A stretch of 64,000 nt of DNA from CAG-557 sp045540315 (GTDB lineage Bacteria > Bacillota > Clostridia > Oscillospirales > Acutalibacteraceae). Positions 49,502-57,799 of this stretch are shown piece by piece (position 1 is the stretch's first letter; each line of letters begins with the position of its first letter). Location of the stretch: the NCBI GenBank assembly GCA_045540315.1, contig JAZQHA010000065.1, positions 47,215 through 111,214 of the forward strand, written 5' to 3'. The notes under the pieces are model-generated. The model had not been told where the DNA came from and did not search any database. It worked only from the letters and a program-made list of their open reading frames with translations. The translations under genes and the position numbers were made by a program.

Positions 49502-50731
49502 ATGCTAATAAATGTAAAAAGTGAAATAGGACCGCTCAAGAAAGTTCTTTTACACAGACCTGGTGCAGAGTTATTAAATTTAACTCCAGACACACTTGAA
49601 GAGTTGCTCTTTGACGATATTCCATATTTAAAAATTGCAGTGGAGGAGCATGATAGGTTTGCGGAGATTTTGAGAGAGAATGGTACGCAAGTAGTTTATT
49701 TAGAAGATTTAGCTGCGGAGACGTTAAGAGACAAAAATGTTCGAGAGTTATTTTTAAGGCAGTTTATAAAAGAAGCTGGGATACACTCAGAGAAATATCA
49801 AACATTGCTTTATGAGTTTTTCGATAAGTACAGCGATCCTAAAGCGTTAGTTCTTAAAACTATGCAAGGAGTTAATCGCAACGAGCTAGCTGAGGGGGAT
49901 TTGGAGCACAAAACTTTAAGTGAACATTTATCTGGGCAAACCGCGTTTATTTGCAATCCTATGCCAAACTTATATTTTACTCGTGATGCCTTTGCTTGCA
50001 TAGGAAACGGCGTTAGCATAAATCGTATGTGCTACTTGACGCGCCGACGAGAGACAATTTACGGAGAGTTTATATTTAAGTATCACCCTGAATATAAAGA
50101 CAAGGTGGACATTTATTATAATCGTTATGAGCCATTTCGAATTGAGGGTGGAGACATTTTAAACTTAAGTTCGGAGATTTTAGCGATAGGCATTTCTCAA
50201 CGGACGCAGGCAGATGCAATTGAAAGTTTAGCGAAAAATATCTTTAACCACGAAAATACCTCAATTAATGAAATCTTAGCCTTCGATATACCAAATAACC
50301 GGGCTATGATGCACCTTGACACAGTATTTACACAGGTCGACTACGATAAATTCACCGTTCATAATGGATTGACTCAGGTGCTTAAAGTTTATAAAATTAC
50401 AAAGGGTCAGACTAAGGATGAATTAAACATTACTGAGATTGACCAGAGTTTGGAAAACATTTTAGCGACAGCCTTGAAAAAAGATAAAGTGCATTTGATT
50501 CCATGTGGCGGAGATGACCAAATTGTTGGTGAGCGTGAGCAATGGAATGACGGCTCGAATACTTTGTGCATTAGCCCTGGTAAGGTGGTTGTGTACCAGA
50601 GAAACGACGTGACAAATGCAATTTTAAAAGAACATGGCTTAACTGTTTTAGAGATGCCAAGTTCAGAGCTTTCTCGCGGTAGAGGTGGCCCGAGGTGTAT
50701 GTCTATGCCACTCTATCGAGATGATATTTAA
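49502..50731 (+). CDS. arcA: arginine deiminase
   Basis: Converts arginine to citrulline and ammonia, first step of the ADI pathway; 409 residues. Substrate and catalytic residues: KKVLLHRPGAELLNLTP (N-terminus), NLYFTRDAFACIG (Asp, about 160), FRIEGGDILNLS (about 213-225), MMHLDTVFTQVDYD (His, about 270) and the nucleophilic Cys in RGGPRCMSMPLYRDDI at the C-terminus. It starts arcA-arcB-arcC-arcD, interrupted by repeat copy 14 and a small remnant. Confidence 0.96.
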   Translation: MLINVKSEIGPLKKVLLHRPGAELLNLTPDTLEELLFDDIPYLKIAVEEHDRFAEILRENGTQVVYLEDLAAETLRDKNVRELFLRQFIKEAGIHSEKYQTLLYEFFDKYSDPKALVLKTMQGVNRNELAEGDLEHKTLSEHLSGQTAFICNPMPNLYFTRDAFACIGNGVSINRMCYLTRRRETIYGEFIFKYHPEYKDKVDIYYNRYEPFRIEGGDILNLSSEILAIGISQRTQADAIESLAKNIFNHENTSINEILAFDIPNNRAMMHLDTVFTQVDYDKFTVHNGLTQVLKVYKITKGQTKDELNITEIDQSLENILATALKKDKVHLIPCGGDDQIVGEREQWNDGSNTLCISPGKVVVYQRNDVTNAILKEHGLTVLEMPSSELSRGRGGPRCMSMPLYRDDI

Positions 50732-50795
50732 GTGTAGAATTATTTTCAGCGTGCAAAGTTCAGGGTGAGTTTGTCGGTGTGACCTACAGCTCAGC

Positions 50796-50913
50796 GGCGC
50801 CGCGAGGCGCCGAAGGCCCTGAAAGGGCCTTCGGCCAGTCTCAAGCTCAACTTTGTTGAGTTTGAGACTACAAAGAAAATAAATAATAATTTATTTTCTT
50901 TGGCCTCGCGGCC
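50796..50913 (+). repeat. cloverleaf repeat copy 14
   Basis: Core: GGCGCCGCGAGGCGCC, arms GAAGGCCC/GGGCCTTC, AGTCTCAAGCTCAAC/GTTGAGTTTGAGACT, AAAGAAAATAAA/TTTATTTTCTTT, GGCCTCGCGGCC. The right flank CGGCTGGATTTGAAGAAAGA is shared with copy 18. It lies between arcA and arcB, followed by an arcA-like remnant. Confidence 0.9.
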
Positions 50914-50968
50914 GCCGCGGCTGGATTTGAAGAAAGATGTCAAATATGACACGACCCAATCTTGAGTC

Positions 50969-51010
50969 CGGAGTATATCTATGCCGCTTTATCGAGATGA
51001 TATTTTAAGT
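50969..51010 (+). pseudogene. remnant of a second arcA 3' end
   Basis: About 36 bases (from GGAGTATATCTATGCC to GATGATATTT) match the end of arcA (50694-50729) at 32 of 36 positions, and AAGTG follows both. In frame it reads SISMPLYRDDI where arcA has CMSMPLYRDDI. Two of the four differences are silent; the others replace the active Cys-Met by Ser-Ile. It is either the relic of a second ADI gene or of a recombination event around repeat copy 14. Confidence 0.75.
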
Positions 51011-51062
51011 GAAAAATAATTTAACAAAATAAAATTAAATTACATTGTGAGGAGTATAAAAC

Positions 51063-52055
51063 ATGGCAGTAAACTTACGAGGAAGAAACTTTTTGAAGCT
51101 ATTAGACTTTTCGAGCGAGGAAATCCGATATTTAATTGACTTATCGAAGCAATTTAAAAACCTAAAGTTAACTGGTACACCGCATAAATATTTAGCTGGC
51201 AAAAATATCGTTTTGCTTTTTGAAAAAACCTCTACACGCACCCGATGCTCTTTTGAGGTAGCTGGATATGACCTTGGGATGGGTGTGACGTATCTTGACC
51301 CTGGTAGCTCTCAGATGGGTAAAAAGGAAAGCATCGCCGATACAGCAAGAGTTTTGGGTCGCATTTATGATGGTATTGAGTATCGTGGATTTTCGCAAGA
51401 GATAGTGGAGGAGCTTGCTAAATATGCCGGAGTTCCGGTTTGGAATGGTCTAACAGATGAGTTTCATCCGACTCAGATGATTGCAGATTTGCTCACTATA
51501 GAGGAGAAGCTCGGTCGTCTCAAGGGAGTTAACTTTACGTACTTTGGAGATGCGCGAAATAATATGGGTAACTCGTTGATGGTTGCATGTGCGAAGATGG
51601 GCCTTAACTTTACGGCTTGTGCGCCAAAAGAGTTATTCCCGGATGAGAAACTTGTTAAAATTTGCGAGAAAATTGCAAGTGAAAATAATTGCAAAATTAC
51701 CTTAACAGAGGATGTTAATAAGGGAGCAAAAAATGCTGATGTTATTTACACGGATATATGGCTCTCTATGGGCGAGCCAGACGAAATGTGGGAGAAGCGC
51801 ATTAAGTTGCTTACGCCGTACCAGGTAAATAAAAAAGTTATGGACTTGGCAAACAAGGAAGCAATATTTATGCACTGTTTACCGTCTTTCCACGACACCA
51901 AGACGACAATCGGTAAAGCAATTAACGAGAAGTTCAAGGTAAACGAGATGGAAGTAACCGACGAGGTTTTTGAGTCGAAGCAATCCGTTGTTTTCGACGA
52001 GGCTGAGAATCGTATGCATACCATTAAAGCGGTGATGTATGCAACTTTAATGTAG
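51063..52055 (+). CDS. arcB: ornithine carbamoyltransferase (catabolic)
   Basis: 330 residues. Splits citrulline with phosphate to ornithine and carbamoyl phosphate in the ADI pathway. The carbamoyl-phosphate loop is EKTSTRTRCSFEVAGYDLG (about 55-73), DEFHPTQMIADLLT (about 128-140), the ornithine site in DIWLSMGEPDE (about 225) and the HCLPSFHDTKT motif (about 272). Ribosome site GAGGAG. Continues with arcC 14 bases later. Confidence 0.95.
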   Translation: MAVNLRGRNFLKLLDFSSEEIRYLIDLSKQFKNLKLTGTPHKYLAGKNIVLLFEKTSTRTRCSFEVAGYDLGMGVTYLDPGSSQMGKKESIADTARVLGRIYDGIEYRGFSQEIVEELAKYAGVPVWNGLTDEFHPTQMIADLLTIEEKLGRLKGVNFTYFGDARNNMGNSLMVACAKMGLNFTACAPKELFPDEKLVKICEKIASENNCKITLTEDVNKGAKNADVIYTDIWLSMGEPDEMWEKRIKLLTPYQVNKKVMDLANKEAIFMHCLPSFHDTKTTIGKAINEKFKVNEMEVTDEVFESKQSVVFDEAENRMHTIKAVMYATLM

Positions 52056-52069
52056 ACGAGGTAAAATGT

Positions 52070-53026
52070 ATGGGTAAGAAACGTATTGTAGTGGCGCTGG
52101 GAGGAAATGCTCTTGGTAACAATGTCGAAGAGCAGTTGAACCTTGTAAAAAATACGGCGAGTGCAATTGTTGACTTGACGGAAAAAGATTACGATGTGAT
52201 TGTTAGTCATGGAAATGGCCCTCAAGTTGGGATGATTAACCTGGCGATGGATGAGTATGCGGCTTCACACAAGAATTCCATCAGTATGCCCTTTCCTGAG
52301 TGTAGTGCTATGTGCCAAGGATATATTGGATATCATTTGCAGCAGGCTATTTGCAATGAGTTGAATGCACGGAAAATTGAAAAAAGTGTGGTTTCTGTGG
52401 TGACGCAAATAGTTATTGATGAAAATGACCCTGCTTTTAAGAATCCAACAAAACCGATTGGTGGCTTTTACACAAAAGAGAAAGCCGATGAAATTGCAAA
52501 AGAAAAAGGATTTACTTTTGCAGAGGATGCTGGTCGTGGTTATCGTAGAGTGGTGCCCTCGCCGATGCCACAAAAAATAGTAGAAATAGACACGATAAAT
52601 GATTTAGTAAGCGACGGCAATATAGTCGTTGCAGCTGGTGGCGGCGGTATCCCGGTAGTTGTAGAAAATTCTCAGTTTCGTGGTGTATCTGCTGTCATTG
52701 ACAAGGATAAATCTAGTGCACTTTTGGCTTCGTCGCTCGATGCAGATATTCTCCTTATTTTAACGGCTGTTGACTACGTTTACATTGATTTTAATACGGA
52801 AAATCAGCGAGCCCTCGAAAAACTCAGTTATGAAGAAGCTTTAAATTATAGGCAGTCTGGCCACTTTGCAAAAGGTAGCATGTTGCCGAAAATTGAGGCT
52901 TGTTTAGAGTTTCTTGAGAAAAAATTTGATGGAACTGCGATTATTACTTCTCTTACCAGAGCGAAAGATGCGCTTGATGGAACAGTTGGTACACGTATTT
53001 ATAATAAAAATGAGGTGATATCATGA
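52070..53026 (+). CDS. arcC: carbamate kinase
   Basis: 318 residues. Makes ATP from carbamoyl phosphate, the energy-yielding step of the ADI pathway. Motifs: VALGGNALGNNVEEQ (N-terminus), VSHGNGPQVGMI (about 45), PKPIGGFY-like KPIGGFYTKEKA (about 130) and AAGGGGIPVV (about 186), then DKDKSSALLASSL. Overlaps arcD by four bases (ATGA). Confidence 0.95.
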   Translation: MGKKRIVVALGGNALGNNVEEQLNLVKNTASAIVDLTEKDYDVIVSHGNGPQVGMINLAMDEYAASHKNSISMPFPECSAMCQGYIGYHLQQAICNELNARKIEKSVVSVVTQIVIDENDPAFKNPTKPIGGFYTKEKADEIAKEKGFTFAEDAGRGYRRVVPSPMPQKIVEIDTINDLVSDGNIVVAAGGGGIPVVVENSQFRGVSAVIDKDKSSALLASSLDADILLILTAVDYVYIDFNTENQRALEKLSYEEALNYRQSGHFAKGSMLPKIEACLEFLEKKFDGTAIITSLTRAKDALDGTVGTRIYNKNEVIS

Positions 53027-54444
53027 CAGCAACTCAAGAGAAAAAAGCACGTTTTAAAATGCCTTCAGCGTACACTGTTTTAATACTTATAATTTTGGCC
53101 ATTGCGGCGATAAGCTTCGTTATTGTTGACCCGATGATACAAAAAGCAACACTTCCCAATGTAGTAATGGCTCCGGTTCTTGGCTTTGTCGATGCAATTG
53201 ATGTATCGTTATTTGTACTGGTTCTGGGTGGTTTTTTGGGAGTCATCAATAAAACTGGTGTGCTTTATAAGGGTATTGCGAATATTGTTCAAAGGCTCAA
53301 CGGTAAGGAACGTTTGCTTATACCTATTTTGATGATTATTTTTTCAGTCGGTGGAACAACATATGGTATGGCGGAGGAGACCATTGCATTTTATAGCTTA
53401 ATTGTTGCAACTATGATGGCAGCCGGTTTTGACCCGTTAGTTGGGGCAGCGACCATTTTGCTTGGTGCTGGTGCTGGTGTATTGGGTTCAACTATAAATC
53501 CATTTTCTATTTCGGTGGCGGTTGATACGGCTAAAGCGGCCGGTGTAGAGGCAAATCAAGGTATTATAATTTTGCTGGGTACAATTCTTTGGTTTACGAC
53601 TCTTGCCATTTGTATTTGGTTTGTTATGTCCTATGCCAAGAAAGTTCACAATAATCTTGGTGGCTCGATTTTGTCTAAGCAAGAGTTGAGTGATGCTCAA
53701 AAGGCATTTGGTGCTGGCGACAAAGAAGAAGATATTACACTTTCTGGTCGCGGAAAATTGGTGTTGAGCCTTTTTGCTTTTTCTTTTGTAGTGATGATTG
53801 TAAGCTTGATACCTTGGGAAAGCTTTGGCGTGACTATTTTTAACTCTTGGACCGCAGGATTAACAGGAGAATCTTTTGGTAATTGGTATTTTCGCGAGCT
53901 GGCTGCTTGGTTTTTTATAATATCAATAGTGTGCGGTTTGGTATACAGACTAAAAGAGAAAGAAATTGTAGATGCATTTATCGCGGGGGCTGGCGACATG
54001 ATTGGCGTTGCCTTGGTTATTGCGGTGTCTCGTGGCATATACGTGATAATGCAGGATACAAATTTAAATGAATTTATCCTAACCAATGCTGCTAAAGCTT
54101 TAAATGGTATGAATGCGATTCCGTTTACAGTTATGTCGTACATTATTTATATAGGTTTGTCATTCTTGATTCCATCTACTTCCGGTCTTGCAACAAGTTC
54201 TATGGGTATTTTTGCACCGCTTGCGCAAAGTCTTAACTTAAATCCAAACGTTATGATAATGATTTTTGCGGCAGCATGTGGGCTTGTAAATTTGATTACT
54301 CCTACTAGTGGTGTTGTAATGGGTGGCCTTGCAATCTCGAAGATGGAATATTCTACTTGGGTTAAGTTTGTCCTAAAAGTGGTTGCAACGATTTTTGTAG
54401 TCAATATTGTTATCCTGTCCGTAGCGATGCTTCTCCTTAAATAA
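53023..54444 (+). CDS. arcD: YfcC/ArcD-like arginine-ornithine antiporter
   Basis: 473-residue integral membrane protein, 12-13 segments, of the YfcC/C4-dicarboxylate-like permease family found with ADI genes. Seen: N-terminal VLILIILAIAAISFVIVDP, GGTTYGMAEETIAFY (about 107), ILLGAGAGVLGSTINPFSISVA (about 146) and IPSTSGLATSSMGIFAPLA (about 385), all characteristic. Exchanges arginine for ornithine, inferred from the operon. Last gene, followed by a terminator. Confidence 0.88.
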   Translation: MTATQEKKARFKMPSAYTVLILIILAIAAISFVIVDPMIQKATLPNVVMAPVLGFVDAIDVSLFVLVLGGFLGVINKTGVLYKGIANIVQRLNGKERLLIPILMIIFSVGGTTYGMAEETIAFYSLIVATMMAAGFDPLVGAATILLGAGAGVLGSTINPFSISVAVDTAKAAGVEANQGIIILLGTILWFTTLAICIWFVMSYAKKVHNNLGGSILSKQELSDAQKAFGAGDKEEDITLSGRGKLVLSLFAFSFVVMIVSLIPWESFGVTIFNSWTAGLTGESFGNWYFRELAAWFFIISIVCGLVYRLKEKEIVDAFIAGAGDMIGVALVIAVSRGIYVIMQDTNLNEFILTNAAKALNGMNAIPFTVMSYIIYIGLSFLIPSTSGLATSSMGIFAPLAQSLNLNPNVMIMIFAAACGLVNLITPTSGVVMGGLAISKMEYSTWVKFVLKVVATIFVVNIVILSVAMLLLK

Positions 54445-54480
54445 ACTGATTTACTTAAAGTTAAAAACAGATAAAATTTT

Positions 54481-54515
54481 ACCGTTAGCGTGAACATGCT
54501 AACGGTTTTTTATTT
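54481..54515 (+). terminator. terminator of the arc operon
   Basis: Stem ACCGTTAGC/GCTAACGGT with TTTTTTATTTT after it, 36 bases past arcD. Confidence 0.9.
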
Positions 54516-54535
54516 TCAGAAATTATATCATCAAA

Positions 54536-54663
54536 TGCCGCGGCGCCGCGAGGCGCCGAATGCCAGTTGTGGCATTCGGCCAGTCCAAAGCGCAACAAAG
54601 TTGGGCTTTGGACCACAACGAAAATAAATATTTATTTTCGTTGGCCTCGCGGCCGCAGCGGCA
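54536..54663 (+). repeat. cloverleaf repeat copy 15
   Basis: Core 54542-54654. Arms GAATGCC/GGCATTC, CAGTCCAAAGCGCAAC/GTTGGGCTTTGGAC, AACGAAAATAAA/TTTATTTTCGTT, nearly identical to copy 1. The closing stem continues with TGCCGC (54536-54541) / GCGGCA (54658-54663). It lies between convergent arcD and ttcA, just behind a terminator. Confidence 0.92.
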
Positions 54664-54692
54664 ACACCAAAAATATCAAGATAGTAGTGATT

Positions 54693-55409
54693 TTATTTTC
54701 CCCACTCATCGATGCTCGCGCGCTGTAATGCTCCAATAATTTTATGCCGAAGGCTTGGATATTGTTTTTCTAGAGCAGTGACTAATTCTTTTGTGGTTTG
54801 GCGCTGAGTGTTTCCGTTTGCAGGACAAGTGCTTTTAATCACAGGCATATTTTTGCGCTCCACGAATGCTGTGATTTTATTTTCCTCACAAAAAATAAGC
54901 GGACGTATCATATGTATATTTTTTCGCGAGAGATATGTTTTAGGAGAGAAACAGCCGATATTACCACCATTTAGGAGGTTCATGAAAAAAGTCTCGACGC
55001 AATCTTCTAAGTTGTGGCCTAACGCAATTTTGTTACAACCGAGTTCTTTAGCTAAATCATGTAACATACCTCGTCTCATTCTGGCGCACAGGCTACAAGG
55101 ATTGCTTTCCTGACGGGTTTTGAAAATTAAATCGCCAAGTTGCGTTCTTTTAACAACGTATTTAATGTTTAACGTTGAACAAAAATTTTCTAACTCTGAG
55201 AAGTCGGTTTGTTCACCGTTAAAGCAAGGGTCGATAGTTATAGCAACTAAATCGAATTTTTTAGGATAGTATTTTTGAATTTGAGACATTGCCCATAAAA
55301 GGAATATAGAATCCTTTCCTCCCGATGCGCATATCGCAATTTTGTCTGACTCTTCTATCATATTGTACGTGTCTATTGCGGCTCGGACTTTTCCTATTAA
55401 GTTTGACAT
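54693..55409 (-). CDS. TtcA-family tRNA thiolation ATPase
   Basis: 238 residues, PP-loop ATPase of the TtcA/TilS superfamily. The PP-loop is AICASGGKDSIFLLW (about residue 28); a CxxC pair in ESNPCSLCARMRRG (about 110) and another cysteine in STCPANG fit the Fe-S containing TtcA group that thiolates tRNA cytidine 32. LGHNLEDCVETFFMNLL (about 130) is also typical. It could act on another tRNA position; TtcA is the best name by motif. Ribosome site AAGGCG. Repeat copy 16 is just upstream. Confidence 0.85.
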   Translation of the reverse strand: MSNLIGKVRAAIDTYNMIEESDKIAICASGGKDSIFLLWAMSQIQKYYPKKFDLVAITIDPCFNGEQTDFSELENFCSTLNIKYVVKRTQLGDLIFKTRQESNPCSLCARMRRGMLHDLAKELGCNKIALGHNLEDCVETFFMNLLNGGNIGCFSPKTYLSRKNIHMIRPLIFCEENKITAFVERKNMPVIKSTCPANGNTQRQTTKELVTALEKQYPSLRHKIIGALQRASIDEWGK

Positions 55410-55471
55410 GGAATATTCGCCTTTCGTTCTTTGTCTTGCGGGGTTATGTTGTTTTCTGGTTGCTCTTGGCT

Positions 55472-55603
55472 AGCCGCCCGGGCCGCGAGGCCAAAGAAAA
55501 TAAATTTTTATTTTCTTTGTGGCCCATCATTTAACAAAGTTGAATGATGGGCTGGCGCAAGGCTCCTGCGGAGCCTTGCGCGCCTCGCGGCGGCGATGCG
55601 GCT
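55472..55603 (-). repeat. cloverleaf repeat copy 16
   Basis: Core 55481-55593, reversed. Arms AAAGAAAATAAA/TTTATTTTCTTT, GCCCATCATTTAAC/GTTGAATGATGGGC, GCGCAAGGCTCC/GGAGCCTTGCGC. Outer AGCCGC (55472-55477) / GCGGCT (55598-55603). A perfect 10-bp hairpin TAAGGTTTGC/GCAAACCTTA follows at 55604-55633. Confidence 0.9.
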
Positions 55604-55633
55604 AAGGTTTGCTGTAAGCTTTGAGCAAACCTT
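55604..55633. repeat. extra perfect hairpin next to copy 16
   Basis: TAAGGTTTGC (55604-55613) and GCAAACCTTA (55624-55633) with a 10-base loop. No T-run, so not an ordinary terminator. It abuts the cloverleaf right edge. Confidence 0.6.
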
Positions 55634-55732
55634 AACAAAAGGGAAAGTGGCTTTTGGAGAGTATTAAGTTTAGCTCATAAACATAATATACAATATTCAA
55701 AAGGCGCTTGCAAAAAAAAATTACACAAATGC

Positions 55733-55761
55733 TTGCAATTGGAAAAAGCTTATATTATAAT
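55733..55761 (+). promoter_or_regulatory. promoter of the mraZ (dcw) operon
   Basis: TTGCAA, 17 bases, TATAAT on the plus strand, directly before the MraZ-type repeats. Confidence 0.8.
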
Positions 55762-55770
55762 AAAAACATC

Positions 55771-55820
55771 AAGTGGTGAAAAGTGGAGCAAAGTAGTGCT
55801 AAGTGGTGTAAAATAGTGCG
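55771..55820 (+). promoter_or_regulatory. five tandem MraZ-type operator repeats
   Basis: Five 10-bp units in register: AAGTGGTGAA, AAGTGGAGCA, AAGTAGTGCT, AAGTGGTGTA, AAATAGTGCG, lying between the promoter and the mraZ ribosome site. MraZ proteins bind tandem GTGG-type repeats spaced by 10 bp before their own gene, so this is very probably the autoregulatory site. The fifth unit is degenerate. Confidence 0.85.
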
Positions 55821-55843
55821 CGATTGAAGGGGGAGGGCTTGCT

Positions 55844-56263
55844 ATGTTGATAGGCGAATACCAACATAATATCGATGTAAAAGGCCGTGTTGCGGTGCCA
55901 TCAAAGTTCCGCGATGACCTCGGTGCGCTTTTTTACATAACAAAAGGGCTCGACAATTGCTTATTCGTTTTGCCGCAAGATGAATGGGATAGGTTGGTCC
56001 AGAAAATAAAAACATTACCTATCTCCAAAGCAAGAGGTTTGCAAAGATTTTTCTTCTCGGGTGCCGCAGAGGCAATCCCGGACAAGCAGGGCAGAATTTT
56101 GATTCCTCAGCAGCTAAGAGAACACGCGCAACTCGACAAAGAAGTCACTTTTATTGGTACATCCAGCAGGGTGGAAATTTGGAATAGCAAGAAGTGGACA
56201 GACTTTAACTCAGAGTTGACCCAGGAAAGTATCGCAGAGGCGATGGACATGCTTGACTTATAA
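55844..56263 (+). CDS. mraZ: transcriptional regulator MraZ
   Basis: 139 residues with two AbrB-like SpoVT domains: GEYQHNIDVKGRVAVPSKFRD (residues 3-23) and EAIPDKQGRILIPQQLREHA (about 71-90). Binds tandem repeats in its own promoter; the five-unit array at 55771-55820 is the probable site. First gene of the division and cell-wall cluster. Ribosome site GGGGGAGG. Confidence 0.95.
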   Translation: MLIGEYQHNIDVKGRVAVPSKFRDDLGALFYITKGLDNCLFVLPQDEWDRLVQKIKTLPISKARGLQRFFFSGAAEAIPDKQGRILIPQQLREHAQLDKEVTFIGTSSRVEIWNSKKWTDFNSELTQESIAEAMDMLDL

Positions 56264-56278
56264 GAAAGGATTGAAACG

Positions 56279-57205
56279 ATGAATTTTTCGCACATACCAG
56301 TTTTGCTGTCGGAGGCAATTGATGGCCTTGCCATAAACGGGGCTGGGATTTACATAGATGGTACAGCTGGTGGAGGAAGCCACTCGGAGGCAATCTTAAA
56401 GCGATTAACGTCAGGCAAGCTAATTTCAATCGATCAAGATCCGGATGCGATAGCTTTTTTAAAAGAGAAATTATCTAAGTATCAAAACTCAATTTTAGTA
56501 GAAGGAAATTTCTCGAACATGGACAAGCTCGCGATAGAATTATCGGTCGAGACAGTTGACGGCGTTCTTTTGGATATCGGAGTTTCGTCGCATCAGTTTG
56601 ATACGCCAGAAAGAGGTTTTTCTTACCGGTACGATGCCCTATTAGATATGCGGATGAGTCAAGCTGGGGTGAGTGCTGCGGATTTGGTGAACACGTTGTC
56701 TTGGCAGGAGCTTGCAAAAATTATTAGTACATACAGTGAAGAAAAATTTGCAAAAAACATTGCACTAAACATCGTAAAGGAGCGGGAACTTTCGCCGATT
56801 GAAACTACAGGACGTTTAGCGGATGTGATAAAATCTGCAATACCAGCTAAGTTTAAACGAGATGGAGGCCACCCCGCAAGAAAAACATTTCAGGCGCTGA
56901 GAATTGCAGTTAATGCAGAGCTTGATGTGTTAACAAAGGGCTTAGATGCGGCATTTTCGATACTAAAACCAGGTGGAAGATTAGCGGTAATTACTTTTCA
57001 CTCCCTCGAAGATAGAATCGTTAAAAAGAAAATGGCCAGTTGGTGCGAGGGATGTACTTGCCCGCCGGAGTTCCCAATTTGCGTTTGTAATAAAAAACCT
57101 CGAGCAAAGTTAGTTAATAGAAAAGTAATAGAGGCATCGCCTCAAGAAGTTGAAGAAAATCCCAGGAGTAGAAGTGCTAAACTCAGAATTTGTGAAAAAT
57201 TATAG
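56279..57205 (+). CDS. rsmH: 16S rRNA (cytosine1402-N4)-methyltransferase
   Basis: 308 residues (MraW). SAM motif YIDGTAGGGSHSEAILKRL (about 25), VLLDIGVSSHQFDTPERGFSYR (about 95-116), DMRMSQ and KTFQALRIAVNAELDVL (about 203), HSLEDRIVKKKM. Ends with a Cys-rich clostridial tail (CEGCTCPPEFPICVCNKKP). 15 bases after mraZ. Ribosome site AAGGATTG. Confidence 0.96.
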   Translation: MNFSHIPVLLSEAIDGLAINGAGIYIDGTAGGGSHSEAILKRLTSGKLISIDQDPDAIAFLKEKLSKYQNSILVEGNFSNMDKLAIELSVETVDGVLLDIGVSSHQFDTPERGFSYRYDALLDMRMSQAGVSAADLVNTLSWQELAKIISTYSEEKFAKNIALNIVKERELSPIETTGRLADVIKSAIPAKFKRDGGHPARKTFQALRIAVNAELDVLTKGLDAAFSILKPGGRLAVITFHSLEDRIVKKKMASWCEGCTCPPEFPICVCNKKPRAKLVNRKVIEASPQEVEENPRSRSAKLRICEKL

Positions 57206-57228
57206 GTCGATAAAAAGGAGTTGACAAA

Positions 57229-57714
57229 ATGGCTTTAAGTGATAAAAATCTTGCGTATGATATATCTTTGTTTGAAGAAAGAAAAGTAGCCGTAGAGCCG
57301 CAGCAACAGGATAATATCGTAAGGTTGCCGAGGAAAAAAACAGGTGCGCGTCAGAATAAAAAGTTAAATCCCATGACGTTATTACTGCCGGTAGTTACTT
57401 TTTCGCTTAGTGTTGCCGCCGTCGGGACAATTATTTTTAACCAAGTTCAACTCACTGAAATTACCGAGCAAACAAATGTGCTAACAAAACAACTTGAGGA
57501 AAGCGCAAGTGAAGGTACTCAATTGCAGATGAAAATAAAAGAAAAGCTGTCTCCCGGAATGGTTGAGGAATATGCGAAAACTAACCTACAGATGGAGAAA
57601 ACAAATCCATGTCAGGTAGAGTATATTAGCTTATCTCATGGCGATAAAGCCGAAGTAACTCAAGGAAAATGTAATATATTTGATAAAATTTTAGCGTTTG
57701 TGGGCATAAGATAA
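57229..57714 (+). CDS. ftsL: FtsL-like cell division protein
   Basis: 161 residues: a basic cytoplasmic N-terminus (residues 1-48), one transmembrane segment (about 50-70, LLLPVVTFSLSVAAVGTIIF) and an extracytoplasmic coiled coil (LTEITEQTNVLTKQLEESASEG). Topology and position between rsmH and the division PBP identify it as FtsL/DivIC-type, though sequence conservation in this family is low. Ribosome site AAGGAG. Confidence 0.82.
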   Translation: MALSDKNLAYDISLFEERKVAVEPQQQDNIVRLPRKKTGARQNKKLNPMTLLLPVVTFSLSVAAVGTIIFNQVQLTEITEQTNVLTKQLEESASEGTQLQMKIKEKLSPGMVEEYAKTNLQMEKTNPCQVEYISLSHGDKAEVTQGKCNIFDKILAFVGIR

Positions 57715-57799
57715 ATTTTAACTAAATAGATATTATTGATAGAGAGTTGAGATGAGGGATGGTCTTGACTCTCATGATGTTTATGGAGGAATGGAAGTT

